From the NCBI GenBank assembly GCA_002794785.1, contig NBBA01000006.1, positions 558,001 through 622,000 on the forward strand: a DNA stretch of 64,000 nt, in the 5' to 3' direction. Shown piece by piece: positions 44,640 to 56,102 of this stretch. A model generated the notes under the pieces. The model was not told the origin of the DNA. It worked only from the letters and a program-made list of their open reading frames with translations, and ran no database searches. Source of the DNA: Coniferiporia sulphurascens. Taxonomy: Eukaryota; Basidiomycota; Agaricomycetes; Hymenochaetales; Hymenochaetaceae. A program made the position numbers and the translations under genes. Within the stretch, counting starts at the first letter, position 1, and every line of letters starts with the position of its first letter.

Positions 44640-47137
44640 ATGTCCCGCGAGTACTTGCAATTTCAAGTTTCGGAGTCGGTAGTCTGCCACTGCGTGCGCA
44701 TACAGCACCATATCGCCTTGCACTGGAAGAAAAGCAGAGCGGCTCGGAACTACCTCTGGTGCTAGAGGAAGAAGCATGGTCTGAAATTACGTACCTTTTT
44801 TGTTCCCGGATCTAAGGGTCCGGGTAATATGTATAATGATGCACGCCCCCCTCTCTTCTTCCTCCTCTCCTCTCCTCTCCCTTTCCTCCCTCCTTGCCCT
44901 CCTGAGTCCTAACCCGCCTTGCCCTCTACCCATTTCGTCTCACTTGTTTCCTTTGCTCTCTTTTGTTTTACTCTCTCTCGGCTCTACCCGCTCCACCGAC
45001 AGGCGTGCGGTGTATTCATGTACGCGTCCGTCCGTTATAATTCGAATTCTGGGGAAATAATCGGTCGAAGGCTTGTTTTGGGCAAGCTGTGTCGCGTTGG
45101 TTTTAATTTTTGTTGGACTGGTTGGATTTGATTTGATTATTTCTGTCAAGCGGGGATCTAAGTTTTATGGTTTCTGCTGCGAGAAAAAAAACGGACAGTC
45201 CTCGGGGGGTTCGTGTGTTATTGGAGAGGGGAGCGTCCGTCCGTCGAGTCCCCTTCGTCGGTACAAGTATATTCTACGTCAACATTGTGAATGGACTGAT
45301 CCACCTGCCGAAAGTTGGATAGAGTGACCGATACTTATGTGCTGAATCTAAGAGGGGATCATGTGCAACTCACAATCTCTGCGCCCCGTCAACATGATCC
45401 TCATTGCAGGGGCGTTACATACTAATGCATGAAGGTCCGGCGCGAATTTAAAAAAATAGTAGTTATGCTGCAGGAGATTCTCCGACGGTATTTGTCCTTT
45501 AGGTCGTCCTACGGCCCGTGGCAGAACATACATGTAGTGTCTTTACGAATGTTTAGTGTAGAAAATGTTTCTTACGACACGACTAGGTTGCAACGACACT
45601 TCTACGTTCGTAAACTGGGCGCTCCCTCCTCTCCATCGTACGTCGAGCTATGTTTTCTGTCCTTAGTAAAAACCGGACCTCATTAAGGAGAGGGGGGGCG
45701 ACTGTAAATGCAGCGCGTGGTTGTATGGTCCCTTGGTTAATTAATGCTTGGCGGAAATTGGGGGTTTTGTGAGACCCAGTCAATCTGGCGAATTGATGAA
45801 TTGCTCTTCATCCCACATAATATTGTTTGTGCTCGGGAATGGACTATTATCAGGGTCATGTAAACTGATGTGGTACGTAAAGCGAGGTGGCAGTTAGAGC
45901 GCACACGGGGGAAGGGGGGTGGTGGAGATCACTGGTGCCCGCAGCGGCGGTCGCTTCAAGTTCAAGTTGTTGTGTTTTTTGTCTTTGTTCTATTTGTTTT
46001 TTCAATACATATATACTGCTCTGCCCACCTAAGTGATCAGCAAGGAACGGGAGATCTGATGGCGGGAAAAGCCGAAAAAGACATGTCGGGCGCGTTCCGC
46101 CTGATAGACGCCCGCCTCGACTAAAGCTTCGTACTTCGCCTTTGTGCTTATTCTTCTGGACCACATTTGTTTTCCCACTTCTGGTCAGCCGTTTTCGCCT
46201 CGTCGAAGGGTGTCTCTGGTCGCACTCGCTGTCAAAGAGCGGAGGCGATAGACGCTCGCGACGCCGTCGTCGTTCTTTACCCGACACGTACGGTACATGT
46301 TCGTCTGCTAACCGCGCGCATGTGCTATGATCCGACGCCACGGGGCTCGGGGGAAGCAGTCCGTTATAATGATGGAGTTAGCCAAGCAAAATGTGAACAT
46401 ATCCGCTCGGTGTGCAGGAGAGAAACTCGGAGACTACCCTGACTTACCAGACACCCGATCCCCACATCAGAATATGCACATTAATATTGTCGGGTCGTCG
46501 ATATTAGGTCATATCCCTTGCTAGATTCTTTTACCCGAAAAGAATCAGGCCCTGGGCCTACGCGCGCGAGCAAGGGTGGATCTCAGGCTGTTCTAACAGG
46601 AATGTACCGTTGTCGGCCGAGCGGCGCGATGTTACGAGTTCTGAGGGCCGGGGAACAGGGTCAGACTGAGCAGCCACTGAGATAGCTATTGAACGACATT
46701 TAAAGGCTCTACTCCCAGTGTAGGCGCACACGATACAAACGCGCAGTAACAAGACCCATTTCAGGATTTGTTTCAATTTTTTTTATTTTTCTGTTCAGAG
46801 AGGTAAAATGAATTTTGAAGATGTCAGCAAGGTACGCCTTGATGCCAAGCCGCGGCGACTTTCTATTCACCGGAATCGCAAATCCTGCGGGTGGCTGTGC
46901 GTCCGGGTGCGCCCCCTATTGGTTTCGGTTTCTACAGGAACGCCTCATCGCCCTGGGTAGGACTTACAAATGCGCGATTATCTGCATCCTTATGCGTTTG
47001 CCGACAGTGTATTTCGGATAGGCGAGACCGCTTTCTGGCCTATATAACTAGCCATGTTCTTCGAGTCGGGTTCCAACATCCCCCTCCTTTCTTTTTACTT
47101 ACCTTCGAATTTTCTCGTCCTTGCCTTTCATTAAACA
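44640..47137. other. Intergenic 2.5 kb between SUMO and the secreted-protein pair
   Basis: It starts with a C/T-rich tract (about 44854-44896), probably the SUMO 3' flank. The rest has no frame above about 160 codons and no recognisable motif. No RNA gene or transposon feature is evident. Confidence 0.45.
47041..47047 (+). promoter_or_regulatory. TATA box of secreted-protein gene 1
   Basis: TATATAA lies 91 bp before the start codon at 47138, followed by pyrimidine-rich sequence. The second paralogue has a TATAA at a similar distance. Confidence 0.5.
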
Positions 47138-47988
47138 ATGCTGCTCTCCGCCGTCATTCTCGCAGCTGTCCTCGCCCAAGGTCCGCCCACAGGTACTATC
47201 AGATTTAACTCCCTAAAATCCCCCCTAGTCTCTGCTTCATCGCCCCGGATCTTCTCGAGGCAGGACACGGGCCTTGACCCAAACTCAATCCCCAGCCAAG
47301 TATGCATGTTTGTTCACCCCCCTTTGTATGTTGGGCAGATATGAACCCCCGTCCTTTCACAGTGCCAGAGCAGCTGCGGGACCATGTTGACGACACTCGA
47401 CGTGCGTGCTCTTTCTACTTTGGACGTTTACACGCGTTCCTGTGCTTACCCACTCTCCTCACTTACCGCAGAATTGCAGCGGCGATATCTCATGCGTCTG
47501 CAATAGCGATGTTTTGAACCTGCTCAGTGCCTGTGTGAGCTGCTACTCCCAAGTATACCCCGCGGAGCTCCAGGATGAGCAGAGCTACCTCGATCGTGCG
47601 TCCCGTCCCTCCCTCTCTCCGTTCTCCCGCATAGCCATACATTCATGGACTGTATGTAGAGTACAAGCAGGCGTGCAGTGAATCCATATCCACTGCCGAC
47701 TCTGCTTCAACCAGCGACAGCGGCAGCGTTCTCCCCGTTTTGTCCGAGACGGTTACAGCAGATGCGACGACGGTTGCGTCGACTGGTGCAACGACGGGTG
47801 CTACTAGCACGGTCGCACCAGCCGTGTCTACCACTAGCACGGCTGCTAGTACTAGTACGAGTTCTCCTGCTGCTGAAGATTCTGTCACGGGCACGTCTAA
47901 AAGCTCGGCGTCGCGCGGTGCGATTGTGGGGCAGGCTACGGCTGCTTTGGTGTGCGTTGCGGCAGGGCTGTTCGTCTTGATTCTTTGA
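47138..47988 (+). CDS. Secreted cysteine-rich, GPI-anchor-type protein, tandem copy 1
   Basis: Spliced model (201 aa): 47138-47180, 47229-47299, 47363-47401, 47472-47595, 47660-47988. The signal peptide (MLLSAVILAAVLAQ) is followed by FSRQDTGLDPNSIPSQCQSSC. A compact cysteine module comes next (CQSSC, NCSGDISCVC, LLSACVSC and later QACSES), resembling small CFEM-like cell-surface modules without exact CFEM spacing. A long Ser/Thr/Ala linker (about 115-175) typical of O-glycosylated stalks precedes a C-terminal hydrophobic end (ATAALVCVAAGLFVLIL), fitting GPI attachment. Cell-wall or plasma-membrane location is inferred. Exon number, phases and module order match the gene at 50560. An odd GTCCGC donor ends exon 1. 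Confidence 0.82.
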
Positions 47989-48534
47989 CCTGTTTTTCAG
48001 TCCTCCCCCCCTCCGGTTTTTGAGCGCCCTTTGGGGATTTTTTTTTTTTCAGATTTCGGATTTCTATCCTTACCACAGTCGTTTGAATTTTGCCTATCTT
48101 TTCTTTGGGTGTTCGTGCGGTTGTCTCCGGGGGTGCCGGTGTGGGTTGACACGTTGGTTTGGTACCTTACTACTACTTGCGTGTGATATGCCTGATATTG
48201 GAATATATAAGGGTGTATGCGCGATGCGGTTTACGCTCGTTTGTCCCCTCCCCACCCTTATCTACTGGATTTCTAGCTGGTGGTGGGTACGAATGGGTTT
48301 GAAGTACCTTGCTGGGACGCTTGGGATTTTGTGTAGGCTATTAGACGCGTGGTAAGATCTTTTGGTTGCAACTTGCTACTATGGCCGGCCCTCTGGGTGG
48401 CCTGTTTGTAGCTTCAGAACATACGTACGGTGAAATAGAAGTAGGCACGTTCGCGCCGCAGTTGATAACACACGCGTAATCAACGTTAATTATGTGTGTT
48501 GATAATATGTATAATAAGAGGCGCCACTTTGCTC

Positions 48535-48555
48535 TAGTAGTAGTAGTAGTAATAG
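48535..48555. repeat. (TAG)n microsatellite
   Basis: About six TAG units with one interruption lie in the spacer downstream of secreted-protein copy 1. Confidence 0.75.
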
Positions 48556-49651
48556 TGAAGCGCACAACACAACATCGTGAGCCCAGCCTGAGGCTGACTT
48601 GAAAAGGAAAGTTTCCGGACAGTCGACTTGGGAGGGGTCTCGAAGAATACCCCGGGTTGTGGGTGTATCTCTACCGCAGAGTGTATGGGACTGGGCAGCG
48701 GGGATGTCTGCTGGAGTCTTTGTTCAAAGAGGTGAGAAAGGGGACGAGTGGCATTATCTGGTAGCATTAATAAAAGCGGGACGAGTCGACTTCGGAATAG
48801 CACTTCACTTCCCCATTCCCGTCGTTCGTTGGTGTTGACTCACCAGTGTTTCCATCTCTTGTACGTGTGGTCGCAGGCATTAGAAGATTTAGAATACATG
48901 TAGGTTCCGGGTTCCCATCTTGAGCTGTGTAGGAGGGATATGATGACTCGGACTCGGATGAGCTATGCGGGAGGATCGTTATTGTCGGATCGCCTTCGCG
49001 TTCTGTTGAGAGCCTATGCTGTGTAGTAGCGGTACGATTGCAGTGCCTCAAGGGGGATCCGTCTAAGAGTTCTCAGGACGTCTTCGTATGTCTACTCCGG
49101 ACGGACAGAGTGTCGGGTGAGTGGAGGGGAGTGTCGAGAGAGAGAGGGGACTGGAGCGACCCGTAAGTCCCTCGTTAAAATCGATGCCTGAGTTCGAGGA
49201 GCGTGAGGCCAGACTGAGAGGTGAGAGACGGGGTCTTGTCTGTTTTTTGAGGATTGATAGAGCCTTATGGACGAGAAGGTCGGTGGTGCAACACACCAGA
49301 GTTTTAGACAGCCAACTTGGTGCTCAACGGCTAGGGGGATGGCTTTGGTGCAAGATGGGTAGGCTCGGCGTTTGCCGAGTATGTCCACTTCTGCTCGGCT
49401 ACGTGAGTCTGCTCACCTTTGCTAATGTTAGCGGGGTAATAATAGGCTGAAGGGGCACGTTTATCTACCCATTTTCAGACTGGAAAGCCTGGATAAATTT
49501 GTTACTTTGACCATCTCTTCGTTCTCCTTTTAGCAGGTAGATGTACTGCCGGTGCATCTTCCCCCATTGTCTTGATGGCGTCGACAGGTATTTAGGAAGA
49601 GAGTTTCTCGACGCCAGTGAGCATGTTGAAGGTGGATGGCCCCTTTGGTAG

Positions 49652-49670
49652 TGACTGTTCGGAACAGTCA
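49652..49670. repeat. Perfect palindrome, 9-bp arms
   Basis: TGACTGTTC and GAACAGTCA flank a single G. It stands 12 bp before a second, longer inverted repeat. Confidence 0.7.
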
Positions 49671-49682
49671 ATTGCCCGAGGC

Positions 49683-49707
49683 TTCAGTCAGGCTGGGCCT
49701 GACTGAA
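49683..49707. repeat. Perfect inverted repeat, 11-bp arms, 3-nt loop
   Basis: TTCAGTCAGGC and GCCTGACTGAA are separated by TGG. Transcribed, this would form a tight stable hairpin. It lacks the flanking T-run of a terminator. Confidence 0.75.
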
Positions 49708-50478
49708 TCAGGCGGGATGGGGAATCCGAGAGATGGACGTGGACGGGCCGGGGCGGATTCTTGGGTTCTAATGCGAGGAGACGTCCCAGGTATCTACGCG
49801 ATGTTGACGCTGACGCCAATGCCGACGAGGATCTGAGACTGTTTTAGTTGAAGGGTGGGAGATGGTGCCTCGGTTGACGCGCAGGCGCCGACAGCCTGAG
49901 TCTGCGCGCGCCGCCACGTAATTATTTATGGAGAGGATCCTCCTGCAAGGTTGATTGAGTTAGATAGCATTAATACTGAGGGTCGGGACCTGGGCAAATT
50001 AGCTTCTTGAATACAAACCGTGGAATCAGCCGAGAGAGACGGGGTACGGGATAATAAACGTTGTGGTGGTCTACCACAACGGCCGGACGGGTGTATATCA
50101 ACTGGCTGGCTATTTCTGCGGAAATGTGACAGCGGTTCGATGAAATGATGCATCCGTATTATGATCTCCCTCCGTCTCCCAAACAGGCAGTACGATTGCA
50201 CCCGCGCACAGTCGATGATTGGCCAGCGCGGCATCAACGCCTTACGCTCAATCCAACATATGTTTCACACACTTTTTTCCTTTTCCCTCTCGGCTGGAAT
50301 AGTTGTGTGTTTTTTTAATTTATTCCGTAAAATGTATTGAGAACATGCCAAGCGAGGGAACGGCCAATAGCCAATTGAATTTTGGATGGGAAGTGTCGAG
50401 TCGGGACACGCCGCACGCGAGATCTGGTAATTAATGATCGCTTCCAATATATTTCGAAATTTAGCGCTTGGCTGCTTT

Positions 50479-50483
50479 TATAA
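50479..50483 (+). promoter_or_regulatory. TATA box of secreted-protein gene 2
   Basis: TATAA within CTTTTATAACC lies 77 bp before the start codon at 50560. A CT-rich tract (about 50520-50553) separates them, as is common in highly expressed fungal genes. Confidence 0.5.
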
Positions 50484-50559
50484 CCGCCGCCCTCCACAGG
50501 CGGGGCCAGCAAACTCCCCATCTTTCTTTATTTCTTCTCCCTCTTCCTCCTCTTAAAAC

Positions 50560-51404
50560 ATGTGGTTCGCACTGTCCGCGCTCGTCCTCACGGCATCCCT
50601 CGCTCGAGGTAAGCCCGACGGGATTTGCTTCGGTTCGTCAACCTAACCGGTACGCCTATAGCCTCGTCCTCGCCAACGCCCCAGCTCCCACACCTCCTCT
50701 CGCTGTTCTCGCGGCAGCTTGGCGGCTTCAGCCCGAGCTCAATCCCAGCCGGGGTACGCACCCGCCCGTCCTTATATCTCGCCCTGTCTGCCAGACTCTG
50801 AACTCTTTCTCCTACCAGTGCCAGACCATATGCGCACCCATCCTGTCTACCATTAACGTACGCGCTTTCTTCTTCACCTGTACTCGGTCCGTCCTGATTC
50901 GCTTTTGTCTCTGTGTATGTCCTCTAGACCTGCGGTGACCTCGCGTGCATCTGCAATAACCCCGCCGCGCAGCAGGTCGCTACCTGCGCGGACTGCTTCG
51001 CCTCTGCGTCCGGCTCGTCGCTTCAGTCTGTGCAGGACCTCATCGACCGTGCGTGTTATATAATGTTTTCCGCCCTTCTTCGTGTTCCGTGCGTGGTTTG
51101 GTTTTGTGTGCTGACGGTGTATTGCGGGTGTGTGTATACAGAATACATCAATGCGTGTAATACGTCTGGCGATCCTGTGTCCTCCATCCAGGTCTCCTCC
51201 GTCTCTGCCTCGTCCTCGGCTGGCGGTGGCGCCAGCGGTAGCACGAACACGGCCAGTTCGACTGCGGCCTCGAGCACGAGCACGACGGCAGCCGCTGCTG
51301 CTTCGACGTCGTCGTCCTCGAGCGCCGCTGCCCGTAATGCGTACGCCGGGCAGGGAGTCCTAGCGTGCGGAGTCGCTGCGCTGCTAGCCGTCTCGGTGCT
51401 GTGA
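50560..51404 (+). CDS. Secreted cysteine-rich, GPI-anchor-type protein, tandem copy 2
   Basis: Spliced model (187 aa): 50560-50608, 50662-50753, 50819-50857, 50928-51048, 51142-51404. The signal peptide (MWFALSALVLTASLARA) precedes FSRQLGGFSPSSIPAGCQTI. The cysteine module then follows (CQTICAPILSTINTC, LACICNNPAAQQVATCADC, later INACNTSG), an Ala/Ser/Thr linker, and a hydrophobic end (VLACGVAALLAVSVL) suited to GPI attachment. The cysteine order and the intron phases (1, 0, 0, 1) agree with the copy at 47138. Exon 3 is 39 nt in both. Sequence identity outside the cysteines is modest, so the duplication is old. Role at the cell surface is inferred. Confidence 0.82.
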
Positions 51405-52513
51405 TATTATTATGGTTCGAGACTGGAGGGGACAAGTTTCGTGGATCTCTTGCTCGGTTGCTTGGTTGCTGCCTTCCGCGACGCGGACGCTGACGCGAAC
51501 ACTGGACATTCGTTTGGGTATTTACGGTATCTTAGTACAGAACTGCATGCTTAAAGTATTGTATAATCGGCGCGGCTGGATATAGGGAAACTTAAGGTGT
51601 GGATATATACACATGCGTTTGTGGATGGTTCTTGTCGTGGGTGTTCTTACTTTCCTGTGCTTTGAGCTATGGATAGGTGACTCGGAGGGGGTGGACCGTG
51701 GCCGTGCTCGCCTTTCGGACTCGGATGAGCTTTCAGAGCGCTGCACGCTCATGTGGCAGGTGCAGCGACGAGACTGGCGCTGACGCTTTACGACGGGGGT
51801 ATCATCGTGGTGTTCGTTGCTGGACTTTTGGCTGTGATGCACCGTGTGGAACTCGAAATAATTGTGGGCTCTTGGGTCTGCTATTTCCCTACACCCCGTA
51901 AGTTGGTGTTGATATCAATTGTGGACGGCACGAATGCGCTTTTCCGTGATCCAGCTAGGAGTCTTGGGCGGTGACCACTAGTACTGGCAGCAGGCGTCGG
52001 TCGGGACGAATGGAGTACCGGTATGTATCAGACACACCCACACACACACACTACTCAGCCAAAAACCCGTTGGCGAACCAAATCCAAAGTCCGAGTCCAA
52101 GTCCGGGTCGACAAAGCATTGATATATAAGAAAATGAGTGGGGGGAGAACAAATTTCGAGAACTACCACATGCATAGTCCTCGCAAAATGATGTTGCATT
52201 AGATTAGGATTGGATTGGATTTAGGCACGAAAAAAGAAAAAAAGAACTATGGTTCGGAAGGTGCATGAGGGTGCTGGTGTGGTATGACGGACGATGTAAT
52301 GTCCGTCAGCCGATCATGGGCCTTTTTGGAAATTTGTTGTTTGAGTTTGTTCCGCCGATAGGTGTGAGGGAACGTCCTCTCTGTGCTCGGCTCCTCCTCT
52401 TGCTGTTGGGGGCGGTTCAGACTGTTCCGCTCGTCCGATCGCTACGCGCGACACGATACGAACACTCTACCACCACCGCATCCGCACAGCGTCTATTGTC
52501 TTTCGATGGATGC
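51405..52513. other. Convergent intergenic, secreted protein 2 / TOM70
   Basis: This 1.1 kb stretch lies between two 3' ends. Frames present are not coding-like. A CACACA run occurs at about 52025-52050. Confidence 0.45.
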
Positions 52514-54967
52514 TCACATCCATGGGGCGGGCATACCCGCGGCGGCGGCGGCTGCAGCAGCAGCGCGGCTCTGCGCCTCGGCCTGCCGGTACGCCTCTGC
52601 GATGTCCGGGTAGTTCTTCGTGAACTGCTCTTGCGCTTTCGCAGCCTGTAACGTCAAGAAGAATTGCGCATCAGCAACCCGTCATACACACACTATCAAA
52701 GGCACGGGAAATGGGGGGGAAACTGATACGCACGTATGTGAACTGGAGCGCGCTCATGATGTCCGCCTCGGTGCGCGCGAGCTCGACCTGACGATGAAAG
52801 AGTTCCATGGCGCGGTCGATGTTGCCGCGCTGCATGTTGATCTGCGCGAGCGTCGCGACGGCGGCCTCGCACTCCGAGTCCGCAGCGAGCGCGTCGTTGA
52901 TGATCGTCTCTGCGCTTGCGAGGTCGTTCTTCCACTGGAAGAGCGTGAGCCCCTTGTTGACCATCGCGAGCACGTTGATCGGGGGCGCTTTTGCTTTCTC
53001 GAGCTCGATTGCGCGGTCGAATTTCTCGATGGCCTCTTCGAATTGCTTTTGGTCGAGGAGGAGCTCGCCGCTGGGGTGGTGTTAGATGGTGCTTTGGTTG
53101 AGAGGGTGAGGTAAGGGTGAGGTGTACGTACTAGTAGTTGTTTGGCTCGCTCCGTTGGGGGAAGGTCTTGAGCGCCTTGCGGAAGGTCGCTTTGGATTCC
53201 GAGATCTGGTCGTTCTTGTACTGTGCGACGGCGAGTTGGATGTGGCTGAAGACGAAGTCCGGGTCGAGCTCGAGGGACTTGCTGTAGTTCTCCGCCGCCT
53301 CGTCGAACTTCTGCATAATAAACATGACTGCGTTCTGATCAGTCCCCTGCACGTATTAATTCAGAGGTGAGCCCTCACCCTGCCCTCGGTGGTAGTAGAT
53401 GTCCGGGTCCTTGGGGTCATGCTTGATAGCCTCCTCGAACGCGTCGAACGCGGGTTCCGGCTCGCCCTGCTCCATATGCACGCTCGCGATCTTGACCCAA
53501 CTCTGCGTGTTCTCAGGCTGCGCCGCGATAGCCGCTTCGAGGTCCTCGCGCGCGCCCTGGGAGTCGCCCATGAGGAAACGGAACGAGCCGCGCAGGTTGA
53601 GCGCCTGCGCGCGGCCGGGCGCGAACGAGATCTCCTGCGCGAGCGCCTCGTTGGTGAGTGTGAGCGCGTGCGCGTAGTCGCGGGCGGCGAGCGCATCGAG
53701 TGCGAGCTTGAGCGTGTTGTCGCCTGTTGACGGGTTTTCGGGCAGGTCGAGGATGGGGCCTGTGCATCCGAGGGTAGGTGGTTATTATTTGATTTGGCTA
53801 AGTGAGTAGGAAGATTAGCTTACGGGAGCGGAAAGCGCCGAAGTACGCGTCGACGAAGGTATGGGGCGGGAGGCGGGGCTCGCGGGCCTGTTTCAATGGA
53901 ATTTGTCAGTCTTTTTCGTATTTCGCGGTATTACTCCGAACGCACCGCAAAGATCCCGCGTGCTATCGGCTCAGTGATCGACTTTAGCACACGCTCGACT
54001 GCCTCCGCTAGCTTCTGGTCAGTGAACCTCGTCAACAAAGTCGCTGCCGTGAAGTCTGGAGAGAGGACGCGGGTAAGCACGTGCTCCGAGCATGGATGCG
54101 GGGCACATACCGCGCAGCGCTTCCTCGTATCGCCCGAGCTTTTCGAGCGCGGTGGCCCTGCGGCCGATGGAGCGCTGGTGTTTACTGTCGATGCGAAGAG
54201 CCTCTGTGCAGTCCTCTACGGCTTTTTCGTACTCGGGCGTCGGGAAGTACATGTAGCCTGTAGTTATGCGATACGGAGCCGGTCGGCGAGTGTAACGTGA
54301 GTGGATTAGGATGCGATAAATTGCTTACTCGCTGCGCGGTTGCTGAAGAATACGGGGTCCGGACTTGGAGAGACCTCTATGGCGCGCGTGTAGTACTTGA
54401 CGGCGTCGGAGAAGTTGCGCTCGCCGTAGGCTTTGTTACCCTTCGTCTTAAAGTCCGTAGCCAGGGATTTCCGCTCCTGAAGAGATGGCTGAATGAGACG
54501 TGAATACGGGAAACTCGCTAAGAAGATGTACCTCGACGGAGCGTTCCTCCGCGCCGGAACTCATGGCGATCGCTGCAGGAAGCGCGCTGAGTAAGCGTCG
54601 GGCAAGAAGAAAGTCATTGAGGGCGGAACGCACCCTCGTCCGCATTCTTCGGGACAAATTCCTCGATGATGGGCTTGTCGTCGGTGGCCTTCCCGCCCTT
54701 GTGCTTGCGGTTCGTTTTCTTCTTTCGCTTGCGCCCGCCCTCGGCGTCCCCCGCTTCGCTCGGAGCAGCACTGCCCCCGGGCGAGCGTGAAGATGAAGAA
54801 GAAGACGACGCGGCGTAGTATGCAACTCCACCCGCCGCGACGACGACGGCTGCACCGACAAGCAGCGCCTGTTTGTGCGCGGAGACGAAGGAGCCGACGC
54901 GGTCGAGAACGGAACTAGCTGCAGCATCCGCGGCAGGCGTCGCAGGCACAGGAGCGGAGGGGGCCAT
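52514..54967 (-). CDS. TOM70: TOM70 mitochondrial import receptor, 10 exons
   Basis: Spliced model (629 aa): 54967-54634, 54572-54532, 54476-54329, 54257-54111, 54055-53946, 53887-53824, 53759-53379, 53327-53132, 53070-52734, 52645-52514. Tom70 sits in the outer mitochondrial membrane and receives chaperone-bound precursors. One N-terminal membrane helix (about 36-54, LLVGAAVVVAAGGVAYYAAS) precedes a basic linker (GRKRKKKTNRKHKGGKATDD). The tetratricopeptide clamp follows: DFKTKGNKAYGERNFSDAVK, YYTRAIEVS, VFFSNRAASYMYF. Further repeats are GDNTLKLALDALAARDYAHA, FDAFEEAIKHDPKDPDIYYH, FDEAAENYSKSLELDPDFVF and FDRAIELEKAKAPPINVLAM. The protein ends in an Ala run and PAPWM. Length agrees with fungal Tom70. 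Confidence 0.93.
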
Positions 54968-56102
54968 GGAGGGCTAGTGTGAGCACAAAGTTGCAGAGAG
55001 AATAGACCGCGTGTGCGACGACGAGCAGGCGGAGGAACGAGGGACGTCGAGCGGGAGTGAGGAGACTCGGATGGGCGCACGGTTCAGACGAGAAAATACG
55101 AAAATCTCTAGAGGCTCGGCATATTCCGGCTTGCCGCGCAATGGCCCGGCTGTCGGCCAGTTCACTTGATTAGTCAGCGTATTGGGTACCGCGATGAGGA
55201 GTGGACCAAGTAATCAGGACACGGTTTAGACCTTGAATCAGTCACCACAAGAAACAAAGATATTGTACTTTCCTTGTAGATACATATGAAAGCATCAAGA
55301 GTATCCAATTTGTACTTGTGCGTCAAGTAAACATACCAGAGGTCCAAAACGATATGGGACACAAATGGGACACTGAACGACGAAAAAGAGAGAGAGACTG
55401 GACATCCCTTATTATCATGAAAGGACGACGGATGCGGTCGGTCTCTGTGAGAGTCCCGATTCCACCCTACACAAAGCAAGACATGCAACTGATCTATGTC
55501 GCATTGTAATAGTATTGAAAGCTTAAGCAGTCCTACATCGGAATGAGTAATATTGTATTATCCAAGATCAGGCCTAGGGGCAGGAGCGGTCCGGTGAATG
55601 GACTACGCTCTGAGTTACAAAAAGGAGTTCCGACCGCAGAGGAGTACGCCTGGGAAGGACTTGCTCACGCAGATTAAGCCGCGCTGACCGCGCTGACTGT
55701 TTCTTGGGCGGTCCGATGGTCGAGGAGAACTCCGCGGCGAGCAGTACGTGAACGCAAGAATCTTGGGTGCTGCTCGGGGACGACGGCAGCCGCGCAAGCT
55801 GGCATCTCTCTCGACTGCCGCTGCACCCCGGAGAAGACGAGGACAAGCTCTGTGCAAATGAAAGAGAGAAAAGCAATTGGAGGGGCGAAAGGTCGGAAAT
55901 GAGAGAATGAGAGAGCGAAAGCCAATCGGGTCTTGTCGGAGGCGCCTGCCCAATTGAGTCTGCCCTCTTACAGCCGTCTCCCCGCATTTCTCTCTCCACC
56001 GCTCTCCCTCGACTCGACTCCGTCCACTGCGACGACGACGACAGCAACGACGACGACGAGCAGCCCGCCATCCAGCCCCGCTGTCTGCCGGCGTCGCCCA
56101 CG
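54968..56102. promoter_or_regulatory. Divergent intergenic region TOM70 / PTC7-like
   Basis: These 1.13 kb separate the two start codons and must hold both promoters. The 300 bp before the phosphatase start is CT- and CGA-rich (long open frames on the - strand are by-products of that bias). No TATA box stands out. Confidence 0.4.

Larger units (their letters stand above)
47989..50478. other. Intergenic 2.5 kb between the tandem secreted-protein genes
   Basis: It contains a (TAG)n microsatellite and two adjacent palindromes listed separately. On the - strand, 49051-48767 has a Ser/Glu-rich frame (ITILPHSSSESESSYPSYTA) whose SSESE-coding 17 nt recurs at about 51718. No complete gene can be built. 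Confidence 0.4.

Noticed and set aside
44854..44896. Polypyrimidine tract as a functional element
   Set aside because: Simple CT-rich sequence in a 3' flank; nothing links it to a function.
48000..50500. A transposon between the tandem secreted genes
   Set aside because: No transposase or reverse transcriptase motifs, terminal repeats or target duplications could be seen.
53361..53730. Long Arg-rich frames on both strands inside TOM70
   Set aside because: They are shadows of the GC-rich TOM70 coding sequence in other frames.
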